Shown: positions 52,990 to 62,018 of the stretch, one piece after another
Position numbering within the stretch: position 1 is the first letter of the stretch
Layout: each line of letters begins with the position of its first letter
Origin: CAYSEQ01 sp964430475
GTDB lineage: Bacteria > Patescibacteriota > Microgenomatia > UBA8517
NCBI GenBank assembly: GCA_964430475.1
Contig: CAYSEQ010000001.1
Location: 102,663-166,662, forward strand
Direction of reading: 5' to 3'
Length of the DNA stretch: 64,000 bases
Notes under the pieces: generated by a model
The model's input: only the letters and a program-made list of their open reading frames with translations
Database searches by the model: none
Told to the model about the DNA's origin: nothing
Made by a program: the position numbers and the translations under genes

Positions 52990-54003
52990 TTAAGTTAATT
53001 CTTCAAAAATTTCCTCATATTTTTTCACAATTTTGTCCCATGAGAATTTTTGAGCTTGTTTCCTAGGTTTACTACCCCAATCAATTTTTAAAGCCATTTT
53101 TAAAGCCTGAGCATAAGCGTTAGTATCTGTTGGATCAACTAATATACCAGCATTACCAACAATCTCCTTCCTTTGCTCATCGTTAGGTGCAACAACAGGA
53201 AGCCCACTGGCTAGCGCTTCTAAATAAACCATACCAAAAGCCTCGTTTGGCCAAGAAGGCAAAGTGAAAAGATCACATGAGCGATAATAATTTGCGATTT
53301 CCTCAAACCCAACCTTTTTAATCATAAACCTTCCTCGTAATTTTAAATTAGCAAGTTTCCTAATCTCAGTTTCATAATCCCCTTCTCCTAAGATCAAAAG
53401 GCTAGCTTTTTTAAGCCTTGATACAGCTTCTATAGCTAGCTCCATTCTTTTTTCTTTAACCAAGGCTCCAACCATTAAAATAATAGGTCTTGGGAGAGGA
53501 ATATCTACTTTCGGTCCTAATGGTTTAAAAACTTCTAAATTTACTCCGTCGGGAACTTGGTAAACCTTTATAAAAGGATTTATCCTCTTTGCCCATTTAG
53601 CCTGCCTTGAGGTTAATCCCACAAATGCATCTGGAAAACAGTAAATATTGTTTCTATCATCCCAACCAATACCGGAGTGGCCAATAACAACCATCCTTCC
53701 ACCCCTTAACCATGTAAGAAGGCGTACCAAAGCAGGTTGCCAACCACCATTTATAGGAATTACGATATCAAATTTTTCTCTCCAAAGATTAATGAGATTT
53801 TTGAAAGTAAACCAAAATATAAAAATTCCTTGAGGATCAATAAAAAACCTCCAAAAAAAGGACCATCTTTTTAAAGGCTTGACTTTGGCACTGAAAATAA
53901 CTACATCATAACCATTCTTCAATCTTTTTGATATTTCTTCAACAAATCTCTCAGCTCCCCTAAGCACACCTCCCTGATAAGCACTTAAAATCCCTATCTT
54001 CAT
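52990..54003 (-). CDS. GT4-type glycosyltransferase
   Basis: A 337-residue GT-B transferase. It opens MKIGILSAYQGGVLRGAERFVEEI; VVIGHSGIGWDDR, YQVPDGVNLEVF, ILMVGALVKEKRMELAIEAV and PSWPNEAFGMVYLEALASGLPVVAPN follow. The acceptor domain is short. It lies 57 bp after the GT2 gene at 54.06 kb. The sugar is unknown. Confidence 0.87.
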   Translation of the reverse strand: MKIGILSAYQGGVLRGAERFVEEISKRLKNGYDVVIFSAKVKPLKRWSFFWRFFIDPQGIFIFWFTFKNLINLWREKFDIVIPINGGWQPALVRLLTWLRGGRMVVIGHSGIGWDDRNNIYCFPDAFVGLTSRQAKWAKRINPFIKVYQVPDGVNLEVFKPLGPKVDIPLPRPIILMVGALVKEKRMELAIEAVSRLKKASLLILGEGDYETEIRKLANLKLRGRFMIKKVGFEEIANYYRSCDLFTLPSWPNEAFGMVYLEALASGLPVVAPNDEQRKEIVGNAGILVDPTDTNAYAQALKMALKIDWGSKPRKQAQKFSWDKIVKKYEEIFEELT

Positions 54004-54060
54004 TTTTTAAATACTAAACAATTCGTCCTTTTTATTAAATAAAAATAAAGAAAAAATCGG

Positions 54061-54765
54061 TTAATTCCAAAATCTATATCTGAAAAGTGTTAAAACCGCA
54101 ACAAATCCATCTACCCAACTAATCTTTTTCCCTTCCTTATAGCCTCTGGGTTTTATCTTTATAGGAATTTCATGGATTTCGAGCCCCTTTTTTAATATTT
54201 TCGCGGTTATTTCTGGTTCGAACTCAAAACGCTTAGATTTAAGTTCTATTCCATCTAAAACTTTTCTTTTGAACATTTTGTAACCTGTTTCCATATCTGT
54301 TATGTTTGCCTTATACAATAAATTTGTGATAAAAGTTAAAAATTTATTACCGAAATAGTGAGATAAAAATGGCGTTCTACGACTGCCAAAAATTCTTAAG
54401 GAATAGTTTTTTAACCTACTTCCATATACAACCTCGCTCTTTTTTTCTAATATAGGCTTTAGTAATCTAGAAATATCTTTTGGGTTATACTCAAGATCAG
54501 CATCCTGAATGACTATAACCTCTCCTTCGGAGTTCTTTATCCCGGTCAAAACAGCACCTCCTTTACCTGTATTTTCCTTGTGCCGAAAAACTTTTATACC
54601 TTTAATCTTACTTAATATTACAGGTGTTAAATCTTGAGACGCATCATCAACAACAACAATCTCTTTTTCTACACCCCTCGGAAGCACGGTATTTTTTACC
54701 TTCTTAATTATCTTGGCAATAGTTTTTTCCTCATTATATACGGGAATGATAATTGACAACTTCAT
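54061..54765 (-). CDS. Polyprenyl-phosphate sugar synthase-like GT2 (DPM1-like)
   Basis: A 234-residue GT-A transferase of the dolichyl/undecaprenyl-phosphate mannose or glucose synthase type. Motifs: LSIIIPVYNEEKTIAKII, EIVVVDDASQDLTPVIL, GKGGAVLTGIKNSEGEVIVIQDADLEYNPKDI (metal-binding DAD) and ITDMETGYKMFKRKVL. No C-terminal membrane helices. With manC in the locus it could make the polyprenyl-phosphate mannose that the GT-C enzymes here would use; this link is inference. It overlaps the methyltransferase gene by 4 bp. Confidence 0.88.
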   Translation of the reverse strand: MKLSIIIPVYNEEKTIAKIIKKVKNTVLPRGVEKEIVVVDDASQDLTPVILSKIKGIKVFRHKENTGKGGAVLTGIKNSEGEVIVIQDADLEYNPKDISRLLKPILEKKSEVVYGSRLKNYSLRIFGSRRTPFLSHYFGNKFLTFITNLLYKANITDMETGYKMFKRKVLDGIELKSKRFEFEPEITAKILKKGLEIHEIPIKIKPRGYKEGKKISWVDGFVAVLTLFRYRFWN

Positions 54766-55457
54766 ATCTTTTTTGCAACCACGAACAAGGACAAACCCAA
54801 CGGTGCTTCCATAAACTTCTCTATTATTAAAAGAGGGCGGGATATTTTGTCAAAAAAAAGAAGTTGGGGTAAGGGAATCACCTTGCGTTTCAAAATCCTA
54901 GAATTTATCAACCAACCCCAAAAACCCAAGAAATTCAACTTCTTGATAACAAGAATTTCAAAACCTGTTTTTTTCAACTTTAGCACAAGATCAGTTTTGC
55001 TATACCTTCGATAATGGCCTAGATTAGTATCTAACGAGCCAAAAAGAAACTGGTAAGCAGGAACCAAAATGACCAAATTTCCGCCCTTTCTCAAAAGCTT
55101 TCTTATATTTTGAAGCGCTTTTAAATCGTCATTTATATGCTCAAGAACATTCATACAAATAACACTATCAAAAGTTTTATCTTTGAAAAAATACTTTCCC
55201 TTTTCAATATCACCCCATCCAACTTTGGCTTTTTTTGATCCAGAACTAACTTTCCTAAGTTTTTCAAGATATGTTTTTTCGTAATCAATAGCAGTTACCT
55301 CTCCCAGATCTAGAAAAAACTTGGTAAAACTTCCTAACCCTGCCCCAACTTCTAAAATCTCACCGAAAACATAATCCTTCATAAATCCAAAGAGCCATCT
55401 ATTATACCAACCTGCGTGCTTCATTATCTCAAGTGTCTGCTTACCCACTTTATCCAT
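54762..55457 (-). CDS. SAM-dependent methyltransferase
   Basis: A class I methyltransferase of about 231 residues. Motif I is GEILEVGAGLGSFTKFFLDLG (about 35-55), then VTAIDYEKTYLEKL, DSVICMNVLEHINDDLKALQNIRKLLRKGGNLVILVPA. The C-terminal helix (LNFLGFWGWLINSRIL) may bind a lipid. The ATG at 55457 (MDKVGKQ) is preferred to a start 42 bp upstream. Pairing with a DPM1-like GT2 by an ATGA overlap suggests methylation of a lipid-linked or glycan substrate. Confidence 0.85.
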   Translation of the reverse strand: MDKVGKQTLEIMKHAGWYNRWLFGFMKDYVFGEILEVGAGLGSFTKFFLDLGEVTAIDYEKTYLEKLRKVSSGSKKAKVGWGDIEKGKYFFKDKTFDSVICMNVLEHINDDLKALQNIRKLLRKGGNLVILVPAYQFLFGSLDTNLGHYRRYSKTDLVLKLKKTGFEILVIKKLNFLGFWGWLINSRILKRKVIPLPQLLFFDKISRPLLIIEKFMEAPLGLSLFVVAKKI

Positions 55458-55499
55458 ATTTTTTATTCTAATTGTTTTTTGCCTGAAAACATAATGCAC

Positions 55500-55793
55500 A
55501 AACTTGAAACCTTTCTAGATTTCTGTGTTAAATTTAGAAAAATCAGAATTCAAAATCTAAAAGTTCAAATATCTAAAAATAGTTTATCTTCGAGATATAT
55601 TAAATAATCTGTACTGATGATTCGAATCATCTAAACATTTATAAACGGAATCGAGATTCTACTCCCAAAAACTCGTTAGACAAAATTTTATTTAAAAGGA
55701 AGAAAAAAGATTACTCTAGATTCATTCCTTAAATAATTTTAGGCCAAAAGACACGTCACTTCTTCCATTAGGACTTTGGTATAGAAGCTTTTT
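55500..55793. other. AT-rich intergenic gap with a 16-bp palindrome
   Basis: The largest gene-free gap in the glycan locus (about 290-335 bp, depending on the methyltransferase start). It contains a perfect palindrome GATGATTCGAATCATC (55616-55631) and simple AT-rich runs. No open frame, clear promoter or tRNA could be supported. Confidence 0.6.
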
Positions 55794-56585
55794 CTAATTT
55801 TTTTGTGCCGCCACTACAAGATGAGGTCCCCAAAAGACAAAGGGGTAAAGATTTAGGTTTGCAAGAAATCTAAAAACCCTTTGATGAAGTTTCGCGTTAG
55901 CTAATTCTTCCTCCCAACAGGAAGAAATTGTTTTTATTGAAAGGCCTTTCCTTTCTAAGAAGTAAGCTAAACTACCAATATATGGCTCGCAGGTTGTATC
56001 GTAATCAGGCTGATACATATTTTCCTCTTGAATAGGCTCAACTTTATTCCAATGAAGTTTCTTTCCCATTTGCAAAAAATTGAAATCGTATAATACCCCT
56101 TTTAAAAATTTAAGAATTCTTGAACCTTTAAATGGGGGTGAGGCTCTATTTGGAGCACCATAATTTGGAGCAATAAAAACCAGAAAACCTTTGTCTTTTG
56201 TAACTCTTACAGCTTCATTAACTACTTCCTCGGGATTAGATGTGTGTTCCAACACAAACGCACTGTAAACCAGATCAAAAGAATTGTCATCGAACGGCAA
56301 TTTAGTAAGGTCTTTTTTTATAAACTTTAAATGAGGATAGGATTTCCTAGCCAAGGTTATCGCTGTACTGCTTATATCCACACCCACACCTTCCTTTCCC
56401 TTCGCTAAATATGCAAGCCTCGTACCTTCCCCGCACCCTAAATCTAAAATTTTGTTGGAGTTTTTAGAAAGTATCTTGAGAACCCTCATTCCAAAATGTT
56501 TTCTTTCTTGGCTTCCCTTTTTGGCAAATTCATAATATTTTCTACTTTCCCAAACTTTTAAAACTTCAGTAGCCTTCTTTTCCAT
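55794..56585 (-). CDS. SAM-dependent methyltransferase
   Basis: A 263-residue class I methyltransferase (UbiE/COQ5-like core). NKILDLGCGEGTRLAYLAKGKEGVGVDISSTAI is motif I, followed by LPFDDNSFDLVYSAFVLEHTSNPEEVVNEAVRVTKDKGFLVFIAPN. The C-terminal half is not recognised. It overlaps the upstream GT2 gene by 20 bp. A glycan- or lipid-methylating role is inferred from the neighbours. Confidence 0.86.
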   Translation of the reverse strand: MEKKATEVLKVWESRKYYEFAKKGSQERKHFGMRVLKILSKNSNKILDLGCGEGTRLAYLAKGKEGVGVDISSTAITLARKSYPHLKFIKKDLTKLPFDDNSFDLVYSAFVLEHTSNPEEVVNEAVRVTKDKGFLVFIAPNYGAPNRASPPFKGSRILKFLKGVLYDFNFLQMGKKLHWNKVEPIQEENMYQPDYDTTCEPYIGSLAYFLERKGLSIKTISSCWEEELANAKLHQRVFRFLANLNLYPFVFWGPHLVVAAQKN

Positions 56586-57411
56586 ATTTAAAAACTCTTC
56601 TTCTAAAAATCTGAAATGGCCTCAAAAATGCCGCCTTTAAGGCATATCCTTTAGTTCTATTAAACCAAGGTGAGGGTACGATTTTAGGTCTGGGTTTAAA
56701 AAAAACCTCCGGGTAGTAAAAGTCTAAAGGAAATGAAATCCCCAAGTCGTATTTAAACTTAATCTCTCTTTTTGGAACCTTCCAGTCTTCTTCTATGCTT
56801 GATGATCTAACTAAATTGGTAAAATGCAAATAAGAAGGGTCATCAATAAATATCCTTTTATTCTTATTCCTATCCTGAATGAGATTACCTTTTACATCGT
56901 ACAAACCCTGCTGTCCATGAGGTTTCTTAAAACAAAGTCCTTCAATCCAACGGTTTACAAATCTGATATTTAAATGTCCCAACTGATTATCTAATCTATA
57001 TCTTCCGGCTATTTCCTCTTGATAATGGTAAATATCGCCAACTACATTAAAATACCTCGAAACGATTGAGTCTAACTCCTTTCCCCTTTTTTGAATGATT
57101 TCCAGGTGTTTTTTAATTGCATCTTCCCACCAAACTTCGTCACCATCCAATATCATAAACCAGTCGGATTTTGTCTCGTCAAGCATCTTTTGACGAATCT
57201 CTGTAAACTTCTCCTCATCAACCTCTCCAACCTCACTGAAATCTACTTTTTTAGGATAAAGTTTCTGAATTTCCTTGATTATTGCAGTAGTATTATCACT
57301 ACTACCTGTATCCCAAATTAAAATCCTATCAATAAATTCGATGACGGACATTACGGAATACCAAATGTATCTTTCTTCGTTTTTTACCAGTGTATGCACC
57401 CAAATTCGCAT
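56566..57411 (-). CDS. GT2-type glycosyltransferase
   Basis: A 281-residue GT-A-like transferase. RIWVHTLVKNEERYIWYSVMSVIEFIDRILIWDTGSSDNTTAII is the nucleotide-binding part, and SDWFMILDGDEVWWEDAI carries the metal-site DGD. The C-terminal half is divergent and ends with a basic PFQIFRRRVFKYG tail. It starts 25 bp after the flippase gene. Sugar unknown. Confidence 0.85.
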   Translation of the reverse strand: MRIWVHTLVKNEERYIWYSVMSVIEFIDRILIWDTGSSDNTTAIIKEIQKLYPKKVDFSEVGEVDEEKFTEIRQKMLDETKSDWFMILDGDEVWWEDAIKKHLEIIQKRGKELDSIVSRYFNVVGDIYHYQEEIAGRYRLDNQLGHLNIRFVNRWIEGLCFKKPHGQQGLYDVKGNLIQDRNKNKRIFIDDPSYLHFTNLVRSSSIEEDWKVPKREIKFKYDLGISFPLDFYYPEVFFKPRPKIVPSPWFNRTKGYALKAAFLRPFQIFRRRVFKYGKEGY

Positions 57412-57436
57412 ATGGTCTAGTGCTAATGTTTAGTGT

Positions 57437-58732
57437 TTAATGGTTAATGGTTGATGGGCTATTAAGTTTTTTTAGAACCCAAACCAATGGAATAATAAAA
57501 TCAAATACTTGCCCCATCAATACGCTAACTGCTGGACCAATTACTCCATATCTTGGGATAAGGATAAAACTAGCAAAAGAAACCAAAAATAGATGTCCCA
57601 ATGAAAGCCAGAAAAAAAGCGAGGGCTTGGCAAAATAATAAAAGATGGACATATGGATTGGAATTGAAATAAGAAAAATCATCATGGAAAGAAAAAGAAT
57701 TATAAAAACTGATACGGAAGAAATGTATTCACTCCCATATAAAAGTGGAATCATTATAATAATCAAAGGAATAAACATTATCCCTAAAAAAGCTAACGCC
57801 AAAACCATAAATTGGACTTTTTTTATATACGATACTAACTCTTTGATGCTTCCCATCGCCGCCATTTTGGGTGCAACAACAGTATCAATAGCGACCACAA
57901 GTTGGGGTACTATCTGAACAAGTTGACTGACTGCTGTATAAATACCAAGTTGAGCTGCACTAAGAAGTCTACCTGAAATGAAAGTATCAACTCTGGCACC
58001 AAGCGCTGCTATCAAAGAAAAAGCCGCAACCCACTTATTGTAATGAAAGAATTCTTTTGTAACTAAAGTTTCTTTCTTAACTTTCAGAAAATCTGGCTTA
58101 ATTAATAAAAAGCTAAAAGCAAAGCCCAACAAAGGTACGACTACATATACCACCAAGTTAGAATTGAGACTTAGTCTTCCCAACCATATTAGAAACAATA
58201 ATATTATTAATCGCAAAAAATTAGTTCCAATCTGTAAACCACTCCACGCCCAAAATCTCTGAAACGCTTGCAAACTACTTATTGAGAAAGAAAAAAGAAG
58301 CGCCGAGGAAACACCAATAAAAGAAATTCGCAATGGTGTAACAAACTCTGGCTTTGAAAAAACTTTTATCGCGACCAAAGGAGCAATAAAAAAACCAATA
58401 AAGGAAACAACTGTCAAAATTACAAACTTTACCTTTAATCCCAACTTTAAAAAACGAAATGCTTTTGTTTTATCTTTCTTAAGATATTCTGCGACAAATT
58501 TTACAATTCCTGTATTCGTACCTAAATCAGAAATATCTGCTATCAAAGTTAAGGTCGTAATTGCAAGCATCATAAGCCCAAATGCTGAAGGACCTAAAAA
58601 GCGCGCAGAAATAATATAAAAAATTGCACCCAGAGTACCGTTTACAAATGTTCCACTGAAAGTAATAGCCGATTGTCTTAAGGTCGCTGTCTGAAAGATC
58701 TCTTTAATGGATTTTTTAATTCTTTCTACCAC
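57437..58732 (-). CDS. Wzx-like polysaccharide flippase
   Basis: A 431-residue protein with about 12 transmembrane helices, of the MOP (Wzx/PST) superfamily, which flips lipid-linked oligosaccharides to the outer face. Typical features are SAITFSGTFVNGTLGAIFYIISARFLGPSAFGLMMLA at the N-terminus and LLSAAQLGIYTAVSQLVQIVPQLVVAIDTVVAPKMA. It overlaps the large GT-C/YfhO-like gene by 17 bp. With the initiating transferase and the Wzy-like protein it completes a Wzx/Wzy-type set. Confidence 0.9.
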   Translation of the reverse strand: MVERIKKSIKEIFQTATLRQSAITFSGTFVNGTLGAIFYIISARFLGPSAFGLMMLAITTLTLIADISDLGTNTGIVKFVAEYLKKDKTKAFRFLKLGLKVKFVILTVVSFIGFFIAPLVAIKVFSKPEFVTPLRISFIGVSSALLFSFSISSLQAFQRFWAWSGLQIGTNFLRLIILLFLIWLGRLSLNSNLVVYVVVPLLGFAFSFLLIKPDFLKVKKETLVTKEFFHYNKWVAAFSLIAALGARVDTFISGRLLSAAQLGIYTAVSQLVQIVPQLVVAIDTVVAPKMAAMGSIKELVSYIKKVQFMVLALAFLGIMFIPLIIIMIPLLYGSEYISSVSVFIILFLSMMIFLISIPIHMSIFYYFAKPSLFFWLSLGHLFLVSFASFILIPRYGVIGPAVSVLMGQVFDFIIPLVWVLKKLNSPSTINH

Positions 58733-61511
58733 CTGTAAAATTATAATAAATATTTAACTTATTTTTCTTTTGCAAAAATAGAAGAATAAATATTGAAAAA
58801 AGAGTAAAACCAGAAATTACCAATCCAGGAACCACATATTTCTGCGGTACAAAAAAAATATCATATTCACCATCACTTTCGATGTAAAATCCATTAATCA
58901 AGCTATATAATGGATATGAAGATTTACCGTCTAATTGCCACAAAGAATCATAAGTCTCTGAAAAAGAAAGAGTAACAGGAGAAGTTAGACCCTCTATTTT
59001 CACTCTGTAATGCGTGGGGGAAATTTGAATATATGAAATCCTTACTTTGTCCTTAGTCGTGAACAAATCTTCCTTTTGCTCACCACTTAGTTCACTCCAG
59101 CGAATTACTTTGTGATAATACATCGATGTATTGATAGTTCTCCACTCGTCCTCAGGGATAATTGCTAAGGTGTTGACAACATTTAATTCACCTTCTGTTT
59201 TGATTTCTAAACTTTGACTTTCATCCACCAGTTTTCCTACCTCATACCACCTAAAACTAGCCTTATCAAACTCCGAAATCTGATCAGGAATATCTTTATA
59301 ACCTGTCAATCTAATCTCTACCCTTTCAGGATTTTCCACTTTTGTTTTGACCTCTCCAATCTTTTCTCTGTCTTGGAAAAACTCTATCTTGCCACCCTTG
59401 GGGCTTATCATAACTCTTGCAAAGATAATATAACCTTTTAGGAGTTTGGGGTTTTTGGAGATTTGGAGATTCTTCTCTCCTTCAGCAATAGCTACACCAC
59501 CTCCATAATCAAACTCCTGATAATCCAGCTTATATTTTTGCTGGAGAAAGTTTCGCCACCATAAAAAATCCACTGTTTCTCTCTTCCACAAACCTTGTTC
59601 ATTTGGTTCAAAATCTAAATACTCTGCAGGAAAGATAAACCTTTTTTTATCTATAAAGGAAGCCAGAAAATCCATCTCGTTTTTTTCATAAAGTACCACA
59701 GTGCAAGAGATACTCTTGCAAATATTGCTTAAACCGGGTTTTTCTTCTGCAAAGATAAAGGCGTTTTTTGAAAGATCAAAGTTTTCTATATTTGCCAATT
59801 CGTTATAAATCCTATCCGACCCAACTATTAAAAAGGTATTGTCTGCTATAAAAAAACGGTCTTGCGATTTTTTCACCTGCAATAAAGGCACGGGGGAATT
59901 AGTTAATCTCTTATCAATCCACTGGAGATTTGACAACTGGTCCAAAAATGCATAGTAATACTCAACATTATCCTTTTTTAACTCTTCACGCCTGGTATCA
60001 GGATAAGGATATGCAATGTATTTTATCGCGGCTATATCAAACAATTCGCCCATATATTCGGCCTCTCTGATAAAATTAAGCAATTCATAACTACCCACCA
60101 CTCCAACTTGGAAAGGCCTTTTTAGTAAAAGTCGCAAACCTTCAACAACTGGGTGGTCATCAGATGCATATCCAAGTGGAGGGCGAGATGGTAACCAAAG
60201 AACCCTCCCAAAACTGTTATCGTCTTCTAAGATATCTGCAAGGCGATTATATTCCTTTTGGTACGGCTGGTCGGACAAGGTACCAGTCATTTTAGTAAGC
60301 CAAACAGGACGGATTAGTATTAAGAAGTAAGAAGTAAGAAGTAAGGGAATTAAACCAACTTTCCAATTAACAATTTTCAGTTTCCCAAAGTAGTTCATCA
60401 ACTCATTCACTGTTATCCCAATCAGAACCGAATATGAAAGGGCGATTAAAAAGAAAAATTTAGTAGGGTCCCGAAATAAAGAAAATCCCGGAATATTAGT
60501 AAAAAACCAAGTATAAACTCCAGACAAAGGTGGGTTAGTGCCTTTGACCAAAAATATACCGATTAATGCAACCAATAACCAAAAGCCTACTATCCTATCT
60601 TTCCTTTTTAATACTGGCGCCAAAAATACGAGTACGGGAATGAAAACAAATTCAGGCAAAACCGGTGTAACCTTACCAAAAACATTTTTATACCAATGGG
60701 GAGAAAGCAAAAAAAGCGAATGTCCGATATTAGCAAATGACAAAAAAGAAGCTTGAGAAACTCTGGTATAAGAGCTAGGTAAGGCGGGAGCTTCGGCAGC
60801 AATAGATGGCAAAATCCAATAGAAGTTGAGTCCCACAAAGACAAGAAAAATTACCAAACCCACCTTTACCCAAGAAAAAAACCACAACCAGAGATTACCC
60901 CTTTTTTGAAATAGAGACTCGTACAAAAATCTAATAAAAAGAAGAACCAACAAAACATAGACAAATCTAATATCCAAAAACCCCAAAACTGAAACCAAAA
61001 TACCAGATTTTACCTTCAATCTTATACTGCCTTCTAAAGCATCCAAGATCGACTGATAGACCCAAGGAAAAATCGCGTAAGACAGACCTATCTGAAGCTG
61101 ACCTCCGTCTATTATTAAAATAATGAAAGAATTCAAAACATAAAGTAAACATCCAACAAATCTTCCTGAAGGAGAAACATTTTGTCTTGATAAAAACCTA
61201 TCCATAAAGTAAACACCCAAGATAACTATTGGAAAAATTCCAAAAAGACGCATCAATACCTCAAACGAAAGCCCAAGATGCGCGCCCAATGAATAAAGAA
61301 TTTCAAGGGGCCAGGCCCATAAAGTTTTAACAGCGTACTCCCCCATCTCGCCAGTATCCGAACTCCAAGTCTGAGGAAAAGAAAAGTTGGAAAGAAGAGT
61401 CTGCCGAGAAACAAACGGAAAATCATTGGCAAAGCGAGGTCCTGGAATTAGAAAAATCCTAAAAACAAAAATCAAAATCAAAAAAATAGATATCTTTTGG
61501 AAACGACTCAT
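58716..61511 (-). CDS. Large GT-C/YfhO-like membrane protein
   Basis: A protein of about 931 residues. Ten or more transmembrane helices in the first half (to about 430) include the outer-loop FPQTWSSDTGEMGEYAVK and GFSLFRDPTKFFFLIALSYSVL. A large extracellular beta-rich part follows, then a last transmembrane helix near the C-terminus (VPGLVISGFTLFSIFILLF). Layout and the FRDPTKF-like loop resemble the arabinofuranosyltransferase-N/YfhO families. The ATG at 61511 overlaps the stop of the 60-residue gene (TAATG); an upstream in-frame extension of 44 residues is rejected. A GAAGTAA x3 repeat and palindrome copy 2 lie inside. Substrate unknown. Confidence 0.78.
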   Translation of the reverse strand: MSRFQKISIFLILIFVFRIFLIPGPRFANDFPFVSRQTLLSNFSFPQTWSSDTGEMGEYAVKTLWAWPLEILYSLGAHLGLSFEVLMRLFGIFPIVILGVYFMDRFLSRQNVSPSGRFVGCLLYVLNSFIILIIDGGQLQIGLSYAIFPWVYQSILDALEGSIRLKVKSGILVSVLGFLDIRFVYVLLVLLFIRFLYESLFQKRGNLWLWFFSWVKVGLVIFLVFVGLNFYWILPSIAAEAPALPSSYTRVSQASFLSFANIGHSLFLLSPHWYKNVFGKVTPVLPEFVFIPVLVFLAPVLKRKDRIVGFWLLVALIGIFLVKGTNPPLSGVYTWFFTNIPGFSLFRDPTKFFFLIALSYSVLIGITVNELMNYFGKLKIVNWKVGLIPLLLTSYFLILIRPVWLTKMTGTLSDQPYQKEYNRLADILEDDNSFGRVLWLPSRPPLGYASDDHPVVEGLRLLLKRPFQVGVVGSYELLNFIREAEYMGELFDIAAIKYIAYPYPDTRREELKKDNVEYYYAFLDQLSNLQWIDKRLTNSPVPLLQVKKSQDRFFIADNTFLIVGSDRIYNELANIENFDLSKNAFIFAEEKPGLSNICKSISCTVVLYEKNEMDFLASFIDKKRFIFPAEYLDFEPNEQGLWKRETVDFLWWRNFLQQKYKLDYQEFDYGGGVAIAEGEKNLQISKNPKLLKGYIIFARVMISPKGGKIEFFQDREKIGEVKTKVENPERVEIRLTGYKDIPDQISEFDKASFRWYEVGKLVDESQSLEIKTEGELNVVNTLAIIPEDEWRTINTSMYYHKVIRWSELSGEQKEDLFTTKDKVRISYIQISPTHYRVKIEGLTSPVTLSFSETYDSLWQLDGKSSYPLYSLINGFYIESDGEYDIFFVPQKYVVPGLVISGFTLFSIFILLFLQKKNKLNIYYNFTGGRKN
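59117..59132. repeat. 16-bp palindrome, copy 2 of 2
   Basis: AATACATCGATGTATT again, identical to 51962-51977. In this gene it is read in a different frame and gives NTSMYY, so protein conservation does not explain the match. Confidence 0.85.
60324..60344. repeat. GAAGTAA heptamer tandem repeat (3 copies)
   Basis: Three exact copies of GAAGTAA (60324-60330, 60331-60337, 60338-60344) lie inside the large GT-C/YfhO-like gene, in a predicted membrane helix (LLLTSYFLILI). Seven is not a multiple of three, so gain or loss of one unit would shift the reading frame. Confidence 0.8.
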
Positions 61512-61693
61512 TATTTGTATCTTAGGTTCAAAATATAGATAATTACACCTAGAACAAGGACAAAAAAGGATACTTCTAAAACTTGCGCTCCCCGTAAATT
61601 TTTTCCCAACAAAAAAGCAAGAAAAGAAAGACAAAGTAGGCATTCAAAAAGTGAAAAGAAAGGTAGACCCTTATTTTGAAGAAATTTTTCCAT
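61511..61693 (-). CDS. Very small two-helix membrane protein
   Basis: A 60-residue protein with two predicted transmembrane helices (about 10-28 and 38-56). The start lies inside the end of the preceding gene (23-bp overlap), and its stop overlaps the next start (TAATG). This tight coupling is the main reason to believe it is translated. No family is recognised. It may be a small partner of the large membrane proteins on either side. Confidence 0.55.
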   Translation of the reverse strand: MEKFLQNKGLPFFSLFECLLCLSFLAFLLGKNLRGAQVLEVSFFVLVLGVIIYILNLRYK

Positions 61694-62018
61694 TACCTTT
61701 GTATTCTAGCAAAGCAAGGGTAATTCCTACCAGCCAGGCGATAAAAGAAAGTCGCATAAGTGTTTCTCCTATTCTAAAGATTCCAAAAATAGAAAAAGGT
61801 AGAGCGAAAATAAAAAGAAAGAAAGCTGGGTACAACAAAAAGCTACTTTTAATTTCTTTCTTGATAACCAAAACCAAAACACCCAACAAAATCCACCAAT
61901 AAACCAAAGACTCAAAGGAAATATTCCAACGGGAAATTTTTGCCAAAACTTGTAAAACCAAAAGTCCCAAAAATGCCAAGAAATAAAAAATAATCAAAAA
62001 TGTTTTTATTTTCCTCAT
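61671..62018 (-). CDS. Small polytopic membrane protein, unknown
   Basis: A 115-residue protein with about four hydrophobic helices (about 6-25, 33-48, 55-75, 85-107) and short basic loops; no soluble domain. Its ATG overlaps the stop of the upstream large gene (ATGA), and its end overlaps the 60-residue gene. No family recognised. Position between two large GT-C/YfhO-like genes suggests it works with them. Confidence 0.65.
   Translation of the reverse strand: MRKIKTFLIIFYFLAFLGLLVLQVLAKISRWNISFESLVYWWILLGVLVLVIKKEIKSSFLLYPAFFLFIFALPFSIFGIFRIGETLMRLSFIAWLVGITLALLEYKGNGKISSK

Noticed and set aside
55616..55631. T-arm of a tRNA (TTCGAAT inside a palindrome)
   Set aside because: No acceptor, D or anticodon arm can be built around it on either strand; the stem and loop lengths do not fit.
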